From Glutamicibacter sp002979865 (lineage in GTDB: Bacteria > Actinomycetota > Actinomycetes > Actinomycetales > Micrococcaceae): a stretch of 64,000 nt of DNA. Location: NCBI RefSeq assembly GCF_050030965.1, contig NZ_CP188297.1, positions 3,782,001 through 3,846,000 of the forward strand. The letters run 5' to 3'. Of this stretch, positions 27,010 to 36,391 are shown piece by piece (the first letter of the stretch is position 1; each line of letters begins with the position of its first letter). The notes under the pieces are model-generated. The model saw only the letters and a list, made by a program, of their open reading frames with translations. It was not told where the DNA came from and did no database searches. Position numbers and translations under genes: made by a program.

Positions 27010-27970
27010 CGTGGGTGCACAGGTCGGTGACGCTGATATTCACTGGGTCACCGTATTTCTTGATCAGGTCCAAGGCTTTTTCAGACTCCGGAACATGCAC
27101 ATGTACGCGCCAACGGTAGGTGTCTTCTTCAAGCTGGTTTACCGGGGACATGATCACGGAATTGCCCATGGCATCTAGCTGACCGCGCAGAGTAGCAGCG
27201 CCTAATGCGTCCAGAGAAACAGTGCACATGACTTCGACGCCGGTCTCAGTGTCATTGTTCAGATGAACATGCGGATCCTGGACCTGATAGCCATGGAATT
27301 TCTCGTAGGACTCAAAATCAGTGGCGTCGCTTCGAATAGCAGCGCAAAGTTCATCGATGATGATCAGCATGCCCACCGCGCCCGCATCTACTACACCGGC
27401 TTCAACGAGGGACGGGAGCTCTGTTTCAGTTCCCTTCACTGCCAATCGAGCCGCTTGGCTCATCTGGGTCAATACCGTGTCCAACGCTGCACGGCTTTCT
27501 AAATCGCACTTCAAGTGAGCAAGGGTTGAGCCTGCGGCCAACGCGATGGCGTTGATCACGGAGAGCATGGTGCCTTCAACTGGTTCACTCAGTGCTGACC
27601 AGGAGCGCACCTTGGCACGTTCAAGCCCAAGGGCTAGCAGCGGCGCGGTAAGCCGCTCGTAACCGACCCACGGTTCACTCAGGCCGCTGAGGAATACAGC
27701 CAACAGGGTTCCAGAGTTGCCGCGCGCCGATTCCATTGACGCGCGCGCGGCAACTTCTAAGAAGCCACCGATGTCGTCGCTTTCCAGTTTACTCACTGCA
27801 TCGTGACCTGCCCGTGCAGTCAGATACAGGTTACTGCCCGTATCTCCGTCTGCTACCGGGAAAACGTTGATGGCATTGAGCCGGTCAGAATGGTTCCCGA
27901 GACTCTTGACACTCCGTGCGAGCCATTCTCTGATGGCACGCACCGAGGTATCGAGTTTTTGGGGAGTCAT
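27002..27970 (-). CDS. DAK2-domain protein (short FakA/YloV-like)
   Basis: The DhaL-type nucleotide domain is marked by FPVADGDTGSNLYLT (residues 37-51), whose Asp residues bind the two Mg ions. A middle module follows (EVMCTVSLDALGAATLRGQL). Full-length FakA fatty-acid kinases are about 550 residues; this protein has 322 and ends after the middle domain, apparently without the C-terminal domain that partners FakB. A kinase on a fatty acid or another small hydroxyl/carboxyl substrate is possible but not shown. It is coupled to recG. Confidence 0.88.
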   Translation of the reverse strand: MTPQKLDTSVRAIREWLARSVKSLGNHSDRLNAINVFPVADGDTGSNLYLTARAGHDAVSKLESDDIGGFLEVAARASMESARGNSGTLLAVFLSGLSEPWVGYERLTAPLLALGLERAKVRSWSALSEPVEGTMLSVINAIALAAGSTLAHLKCDLESRAALDTVLTQMSQAARLAVKGTETELPSLVEAGVVDAGAVGMLIIIDELCAAIRSDATDFESYEKFHGYQVQDPHVHLNNDTETGVEVMCTVSLDALGAATLRGQLDAMGNSVIMSPVNQLEEDTYRWRVHVHVPESEKALDLIKKYGDPVNISVTDLCTHDG

Positions 27971-27993
27971 GGAAAGTCGGTCCTTCAGTGGAG

Positions 27994-29040
27994 TTATCGT
28001 GACAGGTCAGTAGTTTCTACGAACTCTGCCATCTTGTCTTCTTGCAGTGCCTTGCCAAACTTCTCAATCACTTCCATATCCGGAATGACAATTGACTGTC
28101 CGTCGGCCGAACGTCCCGGGCCCTTGTTAGGAAGGGTGAAGAATTCCATATCGTTCGAACGCAGGTTCAGCATGGAGGAAGCGTAAGAGGCAACCTTGCC
28201 AGAATCCAGAGTTTCATCTACTGCAATGAACGGTGCAATTTGAGAAACAACTTCAGAGACCTTACCCGGGTTGGTCAGGGTTTCCTTGGACATCAACTGA
28301 CCAAGCAAAGCCTTGACGAAAAGCTGCTGGTTCTTGACGCGCTCGTAGTCGCTGCCTGGGAAGGACTTGCGTTCACGGACAAATGCCAGTGCCTGTTCAC
28401 CGTCCAGGGTTTGAACACCCTCTGGGAAGTACATGCCATTAACAATCGACTGCTTGAAGCCGCGCGGGTTGTTGACGGTAACTCCGCCTACTGCATCGGT
28501 TAGACCCTTGAATCCTTCGAAATCGACGGACGCGACGTGGTTAATGCGAACGCCAAAGAGCCCCTCAAGGGTTTCGACTGCTTTGGGCACTCCACCGCTG
28601 GCAAAAGCGCGGTTGATCTTGGCAGTGCCTACGCCCGGAATATCAAGCCAGGTGTCGCGCATGACGGAGGTGACAAACACATTCTCGCGGTCTGCAGGAA
28701 TATGAACCAGCATCATGGTGTCTGAGCGGCCACCGTTAGGCAGGGTACCAAAGTCTTCGCTGTCCTCATCCGCATCACGAGTTGCGCGAGTATCGCTTCC
28801 GAGCAGCAGGATGTTGACGGCGTCCTTGGACTCGTCATTGACTTCAGGACGAGTTTCTTCGGCAGGGAAGGCATCCGTAATGGTCTGGCTTTCAGAGTCG
28901 AAAGTTCTGCCAAGGTTCCAAAGGTAACCGGCGGCAACAAGCGCCGCGACCATGACGAGGGCAAGCACGCTTAAGACGATGGCTCGCCCGGTGCGCTTTT
29001 TCTTTTTGCGCGGTCGCGCTGGGTGCTCTTCAAAGGACAT
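27994..29040 (-). CDS. second LytR-CpsA-Psr (LCP) family protein
   Basis: A 348-residue LCP protein: basic N-terminus (RPRKKKKRTGR), one membrane helix, then LLLGSDTRA, SDTMMLVHI, SVMRDTWLDIPG, KINRAFASGG and FVRERKSFPG. It closely parallels the protein at 19528-20598 over the same motifs. AAGG is 7 bases before ATG. It lies between the DAK2 gene and the divergent DUF3515 lipoprotein gene and probably ligates a wall or arabinogalactan-like polymer to peptidoglycan. Confidence 0.94.
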   Translation of the reverse strand: MSFEEHPARPRKKKKRTGRAIVLSVLALVMVAALVAAGYLWNLGRTFDSESQTITDAFPAEETRPEVNDESKDAVNILLLGSDTRATRDADEDSEDFGTLPNGGRSDTMMLVHIPADRENVFVTSVMRDTWLDIPGVGTAKINRAFASGGVPKAVETLEGLFGVRINHVASVDFEGFKGLTDAVGGVTVNNPRGFKQSIVNGMYFPEGVQTLDGEQALAFVRERKSFPGSDYERVKNQQLFVKALLGQLMSKETLTNPGKVSEVVSQIAPFIAVDETLDSGKVASYASSMLNLRSNDMEFFTLPNKGPGRSADGQSIVIPDMEVIEKFGKALQEDKMAEFVETTDLSR

Positions 29041-29106
29041 TTGCTACCTTTCACAGTTTCAACTCTGTACATCCTATCTTTCAGAGTGCCGATGTAGTCT
29101 TATAAC

Positions 29107-29631
29107 GTGTCTAAAATCAGCTTGAAAGCCCGACTGTCACCAAAACTTAACCGAAAACTTGCTCAAACTTCGGCATTGGTGATGAGCGGTACTTTATTAC
29201 TACCAGTACTTGCAGGCTGCGCGTCAGTTGCTTCCGTGGACGCTGCCCCGGACGCAGCTAACCCGCTTTGTGCGGAAATGATGGTTGTCCTGCCCGAAGC
29301 CATCGATGATGCCGAGCGCCGTTCAACGACCTCGCAGGCAACCTCGGCCTGGGGCGACCCTTCAAAAGTTGTCTTGCGCTGCGGTGTCGAAGTTCCAGGA
29401 CCCACTACTGACCCTTGCGTATCCGTTAATGACGTCGACTGGGTAGCGAATGAGGATGAAGAATCAGGTATCTGGACCTTGACTACTTACGGCCGGACGC
29501 CGGCGACCGAAGTCGTCTTGGATCCTAACGTCATCCCGTCAAGTACCGTACTGGCCACGCTGTCGGATGCAGCCCAGAAGATCCCGGCTTCCAAAAAGTG
29601 CGTCAGCGTTGACAAGTCAGTGAACTTGTAA
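29107..29631 (+). CDS. DUF3515 lipoprotein
   Basis: A 174-residue protein that starts with GTG. It has a basic N-region, a hydrophobic stretch and the lipobox LAGC with Cys38, so it is probably a lipid-anchored extracytoplasmic protein. The mature part has three further Cys, including CGVEVPGPT, which match the DUF3515 pattern. The family is actinobacterial and often lies between ddl and thiL; here it is convergent with ddl and thiL lies elsewhere. Function is unknown. Confidence 0.88.
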   Translation: MSKISLKARLSPKLNRKLAQTSALVMSGTLLLPVLAGCASVASVDAAPDAANPLCAEMMVVLPEAIDDAERRSTTSQATSAWGDPSKVVLRCGVEVPGPTTDPCVSVNDVDWVANEDEESGIWTLTTYGRTPATEVVLDPNVIPSSTVLATLSDAAQKIPASKKCVSVDKSVNL

Positions 29632-29654
29632 GCGGATCGCCTACAAGCAAAGCG

Positions 29655-29686
29655 TGAGGGTGTGTTGATTCTTCAACACACCCTCA
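29655..29686. terminator. 14-bp bidirectional hairpin between DUF3515 gene and ddl
   Basis: TGAGGGTGTGTTGA (29655-29668) and TCAACACACCCTCA (29673-29686) form a perfect 14-bp stem with a TTCT loop, extendable by AGC/GCT after one mismatch. It lies between convergent stops at 29631 and 29709, so it can serve both genes. Confidence 0.8.
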
Positions 29687-29708
29687 GGCTTTAACGGCTA
29701 TTCCCGGA

Positions 29709-30821
29709 TTAGCGCAAACCGATGTTCCGGTCGGTAGCCAGCCCAATCAGCTCATCAATAAGTTCACGGTACTCAATTCCCGTTTTGGCCCACATTTGCG
29801 GGTACATGCTTGACGGCGTGAAGCCGGGCATGGTGTTGATTTCATTGATGATCCACTCCCCTTCGGGAGTGTAGAAGAAATCAACTCGAGATAGGCCTTC
29901 TGCATCAATAGCGTCGAAGGCCTTCACTGCAAGTTCGCGGATCTCGCGAGTGGCTTCTTCGCTCAGATCTGCTGGGCAGCTGAGCTCGGCGGCGGCGCCA
30001 TCAACATATTTCGCTTCAAAATCATAGAAAGTGTGCTCATTATCTGCCACCGCGATTTCGCCTGGCAATGAGGCACGCGAAGGTTCGCAGCCGCGGCCTT
30101 CAAGAACACCGCATTCGATTTCACGGCCGACAATCCCCTGCTCGATGATCACCTTGGGATCTTCAACACGGGCAATCTCAATAGCGGCACGAAGCCCCGA
30201 AGGCTCGTCTACCTTGGTGATGCCTACCGAGGATCCTGCACGTGCCGGCTTGACGAACAACGGGTACTGCAGGTCTTCGCAACGCTTCATGGCAGCTTCG
30301 CTGTTTCGCAGCCACTGCTTGTTGGTGATGACTTCGTACGGGCCTACTTTGAAGCCTGCCCCTTCGAAGACTACCTTCATGAAATGCTTGTCCATGCCCA
30401 TCGCACTGGCTGCGATACCGGAGCCAACGTAGGAAACGCCAGCCATTTCCAGCATGCCCTGGATTGATCCATCCTCGCCGAACGGACCGTGAAGCAACGG
30501 GAAGACCACGTCGATCTCGCCCAGATCTGCCACCGTGGAGTCCGAGTAGGACAGCAATGATGTCTTCTGCGCGTCGGTGGAAAGATGCACCGGATGATCA
30601 ACCGAGGAAATTTCTGGCAGCTTGCCAGTATTCAGTGCCCAGCCTTCTGGATCCTCTTCCAGCAAGGTCCAACCGCCGTCGCGGGTGATGCCCACCGGAA
30701 CAATTTCGAAACGCTCGCGGTCGATGGCGTGCATGACGCCGGCCGCAGTAACGCAGGAAACGGAGTGCTCTGAGGAACGGCCACCGAAGAGCAAGAGGAC
30801 GCGGAGCTTGCGTTCAGTCAT
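29709..30821 (-). CDS. ddl: D-alanine-D-alanine ligase
   Basis: Makes D-Ala-D-Ala for the peptidoglycan stem peptide. The 370-residue ATP-grasp protein shows LLFGGRSSEHSVS at the N-terminus, LHGPFGEDGSIQG, and the C-terminal RVDFFYTPEG and NEINTMPGFT. Its ATG overlaps the gpsA stop as TAATG, so it is coupled to gpsA. Key D-Ala-type residues look intact and nothing suggests a D-Lac variant, though that cannot be settled from motifs alone. Confidence 0.97.
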   Translation of the reverse strand: MTERKLRVLLLFGGRSSEHSVSCVTAAGVMHAIDRERFEIVPVGITRDGGWTLLEEDPEGWALNTGKLPEISSVDHPVHLSTDAQKTSLLSYSDSTVADLGEIDVVFPLLHGPFGEDGSIQGMLEMAGVSYVGSGIAASAMGMDKHFMKVVFEGAGFKVGPYEVITNKQWLRNSEAAMKRCEDLQYPLFVKPARAGSSVGITKVDEPSGLRAAIEIARVEDPKVIIEQGIVGREIECGVLEGRGCEPSRASLPGEIAVADNEHTFYDFEAKYVDGAAAELSCPADLSEEATREIRELAVKAFDAIDAEGLSRVDFFYTPEGEWIINEINTMPGFTPSSMYPQMWAKTGIEYRELIDELIGLATDRNIGLR

Positions 30822-31855
30822 TAGTGACGTTCTCCTTCAGATTTCAATTCACGCGACAACAGGCGTGCAGCCATATTTTCAACGCTCAAGGTTCCCTCCA
30901 GGACCATGACCACCGCTTCGGTGATTGGCATTTCCACGTGATGGGCCTGGGACAGGTCGAATACGGCACGTGCTGATTTGATGCCTTCCGCAGTCTGCGA
31001 CATGCGGTCATTGACCTCTTCCAAGAAGAGCCCCTGGCCAAGCAGGCGTCCTGCAGTGTTGTTGCGGGAGAGCGAGGAAGAACAGGTAGCCACAAGGTCG
31101 CCTAGGCCAGAAAGACCTGCCAAGGTATCCAAACGGCCGCCCAGGGCGAGGACCAAGCGAGTGGTTTCAGCCAAGCCGCGCGTGATGACAGTGGACTTGG
31201 TATTATCGCCCATTCCCATGCCATCGCACATGCCAACGGCAAGGGCGATGATGTTCTTGACGATTCCGCCAAGCTCAACACCCAAGACATCGTCATTAGT
31301 GTAAGGACGGAAGTATGCAGCAGAGCACAGTTCAGCAATCCACTGCGCAATATCAGAATCGGTGCAGGCCACGACCGAAGCCGTTGGCTGCTCGCGTGCG
31401 ATTTCCATTGCCAGGTTTGGTCCGGACAGCACAGCGATCTGCTCTGCAGGCAACCCGGTGACTTCGGCGATGACCTGGCTCATGCGCAGATCGGTCCCGC
31501 GTTCAAGACCCTTCATCAGTGAAAGCAAGACCGCACCGGGTTCAAAGAATTCTTTGAACTTCGCCAATTCCTCGCGCAACGACTGAGCTGGAATCGCCAA
31601 GACGACAAGGTCAGCGTCGTTGAGAACGGTCTTCGGATCCGATGATGCCGTGATGTTGGCCGGAAGCTTGGTTTCGCGCAGGTAGCGTGAATTGGTGTGG
31701 CGTTCATTGATTTCAGTGGCGGCGTCTTCGCGACGGGCCCAAATCTGAACGTCGATGCCCTTGTCTGCAACGGAATCAGCAAGCACCTTGGCGAAGGTTG
31801 TCCCCCAGCTGCCAGCGCCCATGACGGCGATTTTGCGTGGTAGCGGCTTAGTCAA
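30821..31855 (-). CDS. gpsA: glycerol-3-phosphate dehydrogenase [NAD(P)+]
   Basis: Reduces dihydroxyacetone phosphate to sn-glycerol 3-phosphate, the precursor of phospholipids and, through TagD, of CDP-glycerol. The 344-residue protein has the Rossmann motif GAGSWGTTFAKVL, the SLMKGLE segment and the catalytic Lys in GGIVKNIIALAVG. It is coupled to ddl downstream and lies 33 bases from plsC. Confidence 0.97.
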   Translation of the reverse strand: MTKPLPRKIAVMGAGSWGTTFAKVLADSVADKGIDVQIWARREDAATEINERHTNSRYLRETKLPANITASSDPKTVLNDADLVVLAIPAQSLREELAKFKEFFEPGAVLLSLMKGLERGTDLRMSQVIAEVTGLPAEQIAVLSGPNLAMEIAREQPTASVVACTDSDIAQWIAELCSAAYFRPYTNDDVLGVELGGIVKNIIALAVGMCDGMGMGDNTKSTVITRGLAETTRLVLALGGRLDTLAGLSGLGDLVATCSSSLSRNNTAGRLLGQGLFLEEVNDRMSQTAEGIKSARAVFDLSQAHHVEMPITEAVVMVLEGTLSVENMAARLLSRELKSEGERH

Positions 31856-31888
31856 TGTCAGTCCTCTGGAAGGTGTTGATCAAGGTAA

Positions 31889-32653
31889 TTAGTTATCCGG
31901 GGTATCGAAATTGCGTCCAGTCTTCGACTGGCCATGCTTGCTGGGATCCCAACGCGCAGCTGGTGCTTCTTCTTGGCGCAGTTCTGCGGTCAGTGCGGTG
32001 ATCGCGTCCATGATGCGATCGGTGGCTTCTTGCAGCACTGCCCGAGTCCGCGGGCCACCACGCAAGTCATCAAGATCCACTGGCTGGCCAACTGACACCG
32101 TGACGTGCTTTCGCGGGAACGGATACATTTTCTTGGAATAGCGCGGCAGCAGTTCCTGGTCGCCCCAGTGAGCCATCGGTACCACTGGTGCGCCAGTCTG
32201 CAGGGCCAAACGTGCGGCACCGGTTCGTCCTACCATTGGCCACAGAGCAGGGTCGCGGGTCAGCGTCCCTTCCGGGTAAATGACTATGACCCCGCCGGCG
32301 TCCAAGACTTTTCGGGCCGCGGCCAGCGATTCGCCAGCATTGGATGCGCTGCGTGACACAGGAACCTGTCCGGTCTCGCGCAGCATCCATCCGAGCACTG
32401 GGATCTTGAACAAGGATTCCTTGGCCAGCCAGCGTGGCAGCCGGCCATTGCTGTAAATAGCATGGCCGACAACCAACGGATCAATCTCGGTCAGGTGATT
32501 GGGGCAGAGGATGTACCCGCCCGGAGGGAGGGTTTCGAAGCCCTTCCACGTTTTGCCCATCAAACCGTTCATGGCAGAACGGACAATGCCCGCCAATAGC
32601 GAGAAAACCCGTTTAGTCTTAGCAGATTCGCCAGCGGCCAGAATCTTTACCAC
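31889..32653 (-). CDS. plsC: 1-acyl-sn-glycerol-3-phosphate acyltransferase (PlsC family)
   Basis: Second acylation in phosphatidic acid synthesis. The 254-residue protein has the HX4D box in NHLTEIDP and the substrate-binding YPEGTLTRDP. It begins with GTG. Its gene order murA-plsC-gpsA-ddl puts phospholipid and peptidoglycan precursor genes in one unit. The charged C-terminal tail beyond the acyltransferase domain is variable in this family. Confidence 0.92.
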   Translation of the reverse strand: MVKILAAGESAKTKRVFSLLAGIVRSAMNGLMGKTWKGFETLPPGGYILCPNHLTEIDPLVVGHAIYSNGRLPRWLAKESLFKIPVLGWMLRETGQVPVSRSASNAGESLAAARKVLDAGGVIVIYPEGTLTRDPALWPMVGRTGAARLALQTGAPVVPMAHWGDQELLPRYSKKMYPFPRKHVTVSVGQPVDLDDLRGGPRTRAVLQEATDRIMDAITALTAELRQEEAPAARWDPSKHGQSKTGRNFDTPDN

Positions 32654-32667
32654 GAATCGGATCCCCT

Positions 32668-33987
32668 TTAGTTGCTCAGCTCGACATTTGCGCCCAGGGC
32701 CTGCAGCTTCTCCATGAAGTGCTCGTAGCCTCGGTTGATGATCTCAATGCCGGTGACCTTGCTGGTGCCTTCGGCAGCCAGAGCAGCGATCAAATGGGAG
32801 AAACCGCCACGAAGATCAGGAACATCGATGTCGGCACCGGTCAGCTTCGCTGGGCCTACGACAACAGCAGAATGCTTGAAGTTGCGCTGTCCGAAGCGGC
32901 AAGGGGTGGACCCGAGGCAGTCGGTGTGAACCTGGACGGTGGAACCCATGCGAACCAGCGCATCGGTGAATCCGAAGCGGTTCTCATACACAGTCTCGTG
33001 AATGACCGATACGCCCTTGGCCTGGGTCAGGGCCACTACCAGCGGCTGTTGCCAGTCAGTCATGAAGCCCGGGTGGACGTCGGTTTCCAGGATCAGTGGA
33101 TTAAGGTCTCCACCTGGGTGATAGAAACGAATGCCGTCGGACTTGACGTCGAATTCACCACCGATTTGGCGGTAGACGTGCAGGAAAGCGGTCAAATCAC
33201 GCTGGGTCGCGTCCTGGACGAAAATATCGCCCTTAGTGACCAGCGCGGCAGAGGCCCATGATGCAGCTTCGTTGCGATCAGGCAACGCAGAGTGGTCGAA
33301 GCCCGTAAGCTTCTCGACACCCTGGATGCGGATCACGCGGTCGCGGTGCACGGAGATGATGGCGCCCATCTTCTGCAGCAGCGAGATCAGGTCAAGGATT
33401 TCTGGCTCAATGGCCGCGTTGCTGACTTCGGTGACACCCTTGGCTCGAACGGCCGACAGCAGGACCTGTTCGGTGGTGCCAACACTTGGGTATTGCAGTT
33501 CAACCTTGGCGCCGGTCAGCCCATTAGGGGCCGAGATGCGGATGCCATCGGCTGCCTTGTCAACGATCGCTCCAAAGTCGCGCAGCACTTCCAGATGGAA
33601 GTCAATCGGACGGTCGCCGATGCGGCAGCCACCCAGATCCGGGATGAACGCTTCGCCCAGGGCGTGGATCAATGGTCCGCAGAAAAGAATAGGGATACGC
33701 GAGTCACCGGCATGGGCATCGATCGCCTGGTTCGAGGCGGTCTTGACCTGGGTAGGGTCCATGGTGAGATCGCCGGTTTCAGGGTCCTGGTCAACCTTGA
33801 CACCGTGGATTTCAAGAAGGCTGCGCACGACAGCTACATCTTTGATCTCCGGTACGTTGCGCAATACCGAAGGGGTATCGCCAAGCAGGGCCGCGACCAT
33901 GGCTTTTGGCACTAGGTTCTTTGCTCCGCCGACTCGTACGGTGCCCTTGAGCGGGACACCACCATGGATCGTCAGGATCTTACCCAT
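32668..33987 (-). CDS. murA: UDP-N-acetylglucosamine 1-carboxyvinyltransferase
   Basis: First committed step of peptidoglycan synthesis: transfer of enolpyruvate from PEP to UDP-GlcNAc. The 439-residue protein has the conserved Lys23 in GGAKNLVPKA and the active-site Cys121 in LGGCRIGDRP, the residue attacked by fosfomycin. Cys rather than Asp at this position predicts fosfomycin sensitivity at the target level. Repeated inside-out alpha/beta domain segments such as TDVHPGFMTDWQQPLV are present. Confidence 0.97.
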   Translation of the reverse strand: MGKILTIHGGVPLKGTVRVGGAKNLVPKAMVAALLGDTPSVLRNVPEIKDVAVVRSLLEIHGVKVDQDPETGDLTMDPTQVKTASNQAIDAHAGDSRIPILFCGPLIHALGEAFIPDLGGCRIGDRPIDFHLEVLRDFGAIVDKAADGIRISAPNGLTGAKVELQYPSVGTTEQVLLSAVRAKGVTEVSNAAIEPEILDLISLLQKMGAIISVHRDRVIRIQGVEKLTGFDHSALPDRNEAASWASAALVTKGDIFVQDATQRDLTAFLHVYRQIGGEFDVKSDGIRFYHPGGDLNPLILETDVHPGFMTDWQQPLVVALTQAKGVSVIHETVYENRFGFTDALVRMGSTVQVHTDCLGSTPCRFGQRNFKHSAVVVGPAKLTGADIDVPDLRGGFSHLIAALAAEGTSKVTGIEIINRGYEHFMEKLQALGANVELSN

Positions 33988-34192
33988 GTATGAATTACCT
34001 CATCGCGTAGTCGTTATCGCCCGCCGAAGCTTCTAGGCTTTCGAACTGGCAGGACTAAGTAAGCATACCGCCTCTGTACCTGCCAGTATGCCCAGATCAT
34101 CTCGTGGCGCACACATTGTGAGCATGCTTTCAGACAGACCTATTATGCTCTGCCGAAATTCATTCCATCAGGAATGCAATAATCCGCTCACC

Positions 34193-34227
34193 CCTAACAA
34201 CGTCAGGGATGAGCGGACCATTCCAAT
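34193..34227 (-). terminator. terminator after leuCD
   Basis: TCCGCTCA (34193-34200) pairs with TGAGCGGA (34220-34227), then after a C/A mismatch CCCT pairs with AGGG. On the - strand it is followed by TTATTGCATT. It lies 18 bases past the leuD stop. Sequence between it and murA (about 34000-34190) shows nothing else I can support. Confidence 0.65.
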
Positions 34228-34244
34228 TACTTTGAACTCGTTGC

Positions 34245-34850
34245 TTAGCCTGCGGTTCGTGCCGGCAAAGTCTGCGGCTTATGCGCTGGACGCTTGGCTT
34301 CGTATGCGGTGATATCTTCCTCATGCTGCAAGGTCAGGCCGATATCGTCCAGGCCTTCCATCAAGCGCCAGCGGGTGTAGTCGTCAATCTGGAACGGTGC
34401 CGAGATGGAACCGCACTGGACCGTACGCGATTCCAGGTCAACGGTGACCGTGGTGCCTGGATTGTTCTCCAGTTCCTTCCAGATCAATTCGATGTCGCTC
34501 TGGGTCACTTCAGCAGCAACCAGTCCCTGTTTGCCCGAGTTGCCACGGAAAATATCGGCAAAACGAGCGGAGATCACAGCCTTGAATCCGTAGTCCTTCA
34601 ACGCCCAGACAGCGTGCTCGCGCGAAGAACCGGTGCCGAAGTCGGGACCTGCCACCAGCACGGAGCCGGTATTGAAAGGTTCCTGGTTCAAGATGAAGTT
34701 CTCATCCCGTCGCCAACCCGCGAACAACGCATCCTCGAACCCGGTGCGGGTGATGCGCTTGAGGTAAACGGCAGGAATAATCTGGTCCGTGTCCACATTG
34801 CTCTGGCGCAGTGGAACACCAATACCGGTGTGGCTGACAATCTTTTCCAT
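34245..34850 (-). CDS. leuD: 3-isopropylmalate dehydratase small subunit
   Basis: With LeuC it isomerises 2-isopropylmalate to 3-isopropylmalate. The 201-residue protein has the swivel-domain motif GPDFGTGSSREHAVWALKD and NSGKQGL. It starts 14 bases after the leuC stop. Co-transcription with leuC and control by the divergent IclR regulator are expected. Confidence 0.97.
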   Translation of the reverse strand: MEKIVSHTGIGVPLRQSNVDTDQIIPAVYLKRITRTGFEDALFAGWRRDENFILNQEPFNTGSVLVAGPDFGTGSSREHAVWALKDYGFKAVISARFADIFRGNSGKQGLVAAEVTQSDIELIWKELENNPGTTVTVDLESRTVQCGSISAPFQIDDYTRWRLMEGLDDIGLTLQHEEDITAYEAKRPAHKPQTLPARTAG

Positions 34851-34864
34851 GACGGTGATCCTTC

Positions 34865-36313
34865 CTAGACCGAAGCCGGTGCGTTGACGAGGTCGCTAGG
34901 CGACGAGAGGGTTCCACGGATTGCGGTAGCCGCGGCCACCAGTGGCGACACCAGGTGGGTACGTCCGCCCTTGCCCTGGCGTCCTTCGAAGTTGCGGTTG
35001 GAGGTGGACGCGCAGCGCTCCCCCTCGGCCAACTGATCCGGGTTCATGCCCAGGCACATGGAGCAACCTGCAAAACGCCATTCGGCACCGAAATCCTTGA
35101 AAATCTGATCCAGGCCTTCAGCTTCGGCTTCCAGCCGAACACGCGCCGAGCCGGGTACCACGATCATGCGGACATCAGGATCCTTTTCCTTGCCCTTGAT
35201 GACCTGGGCAGCTGCACGCAGGTCCTCCATGCGGGAGTTGGTGCATGACCCCAGGAAGACGGTATCCACGCGGATGTTCTTCAGCGGAGTGCCGCCGGTC
35301 AGACCCATGTAGTTCAAAGCACGCTCGCAGGCCTTGCGATCATTCTCGTCTTCGAAGTCTTCCGGAGAAGGCACATTCTCAGACAGCGAGACACCCTGGC
35401 CGGGATTGGTACCCCAGGTGACAAATGGTTCAAGTTCATCTGCATTCAAGAAGACTTCATCGTCGAAGCGCGCGCCTTCATCGGTGTGCAGCTGCTTCCA
35501 GTCCTCGACGGCGGTGTCCCAGTCTTCGCCTGCCGGTGCGTGCGGGCGCCCCTTGACGTATTCGAAGGTGGTCTCGTCCGGGGCAATCATGCCGGCACGG
35601 GCGCCAGCCTCGATGGACATGTTGCAGATGGTCATGCGGGCATCCATGGACAGCGAACGAATCGCAGAACCACGGTACTCCAGCACGTACCCCTGGCCGC
35701 CACCGGTACCGATCTTGGCGATGACCGCCAAGATGATGTCCTTGGAGGTAACACCTGGCTTCAAGGTGCCTTCGACGTTAATCGCCATGGTCTTGAACGG
35801 CTTCAAGCTCAGCGACTGGGTGGCCATGACATGCTCGACTTCCGAGGTGCCGATGCCCAAAGCCAGAGCGCCAAAGGCGCCATGGGTCGAGGTATGCGAA
35901 TCACCGCAGACAACAGTCATGCCCGGCTGGGTCAGACCCAGCTGCGGACCTACCACGTGAACGATGCCCTGTTCCTTGTCGCCCAAGGAGTGCAGGCGAA
36001 CACCGAATTCATTGCAGTTATCCCGCAGGGTGTGGATCTGGGTGCGGCTGGTCAGGTCGGCAATGGGCTTGTCAATATCCAGCGTTGGGGTGTTGTGGTC
36101 TTCGGTCGCAATCGTCAGGTCCGGACGACGCAGCGGACGGCCAGCCAGGCGCAGGCCCTCGAAGGCCTGCGGCGAGGTCACCTCGTGCAGCAGGTGGAGA
36201 TCAATGTAGATCAAATCCGGCTGGCGGGCTTCACCTTCGCCTTCTCCTCGGCGCACAACATGTGCATTCCAGACTTTTTCTGCCAATGTCTGGGGCGACT
36301 GCATGGCGGACAT
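34865..36313 (-). CDS. leuC: 3-isopropylmalate dehydratase large subunit
   Basis: Catalytic [4Fe-4S] subunit of isopropylmalate isomerase. Cluster ligands are visible in LGSCTNSR and CSMCLGMN, and the HVVGPQLGLTQPG and GDSHTSTHGAFG segments are typical. The ATG at 36313 has GAGGAG 8 bases upstream and is preferred over a GTG three codons earlier (482 residues). It diverges from the regulator gene at 36427. Confidence 0.97.
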   Translation of the reverse strand: MSAMQSPQTLAEKVWNAHVVRRGEGEGEARQPDLIYIDLHLLHEVTSPQAFEGLRLAGRPLRRPDLTIATEDHNTPTLDIDKPIADLTSRTQIHTLRDNCNEFGVRLHSLGDKEQGIVHVVGPQLGLTQPGMTVVCGDSHTSTHGAFGALALGIGTSEVEHVMATQSLSLKPFKTMAINVEGTLKPGVTSKDIILAVIAKIGTGGGQGYVLEYRGSAIRSLSMDARMTICNMSIEAGARAGMIAPDETTFEYVKGRPHAPAGEDWDTAVEDWKQLHTDEGARFDDEVFLNADELEPFVTWGTNPGQGVSLSENVPSPEDFEDENDRKACERALNYMGLTGGTPLKNIRVDTVFLGSCTNSRMEDLRAAAQVIKGKEKDPDVRMIVVPGSARVRLEAEAEGLDQIFKDFGAEWRFAGCSMCLGMNPDQLAEGERCASTSNRNFEGRQGKGGRTHLVSPLVAAATAIRGTLSSPSDLVNAPASV

Positions 36314-36391
36314 GCGACACACTCCTCAAGCTACGAACATTTGATACTCCAACTTTGACACTTCATAGATCGACTTTTCCAGTATGCGGAC

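Noticed and set aside
33236..34036. 266-residue open frame on the + strand
   Set aside because: Antisense to murA, compositionally skewed to Ser and Arg, no ribosome site or recognisable motif.
35486..36358. 290-residue open frame opposite leuC
   Set aside because: Antisense to a complete leuC with Fe-S motifs and running into the regulator promoter; no independent support.
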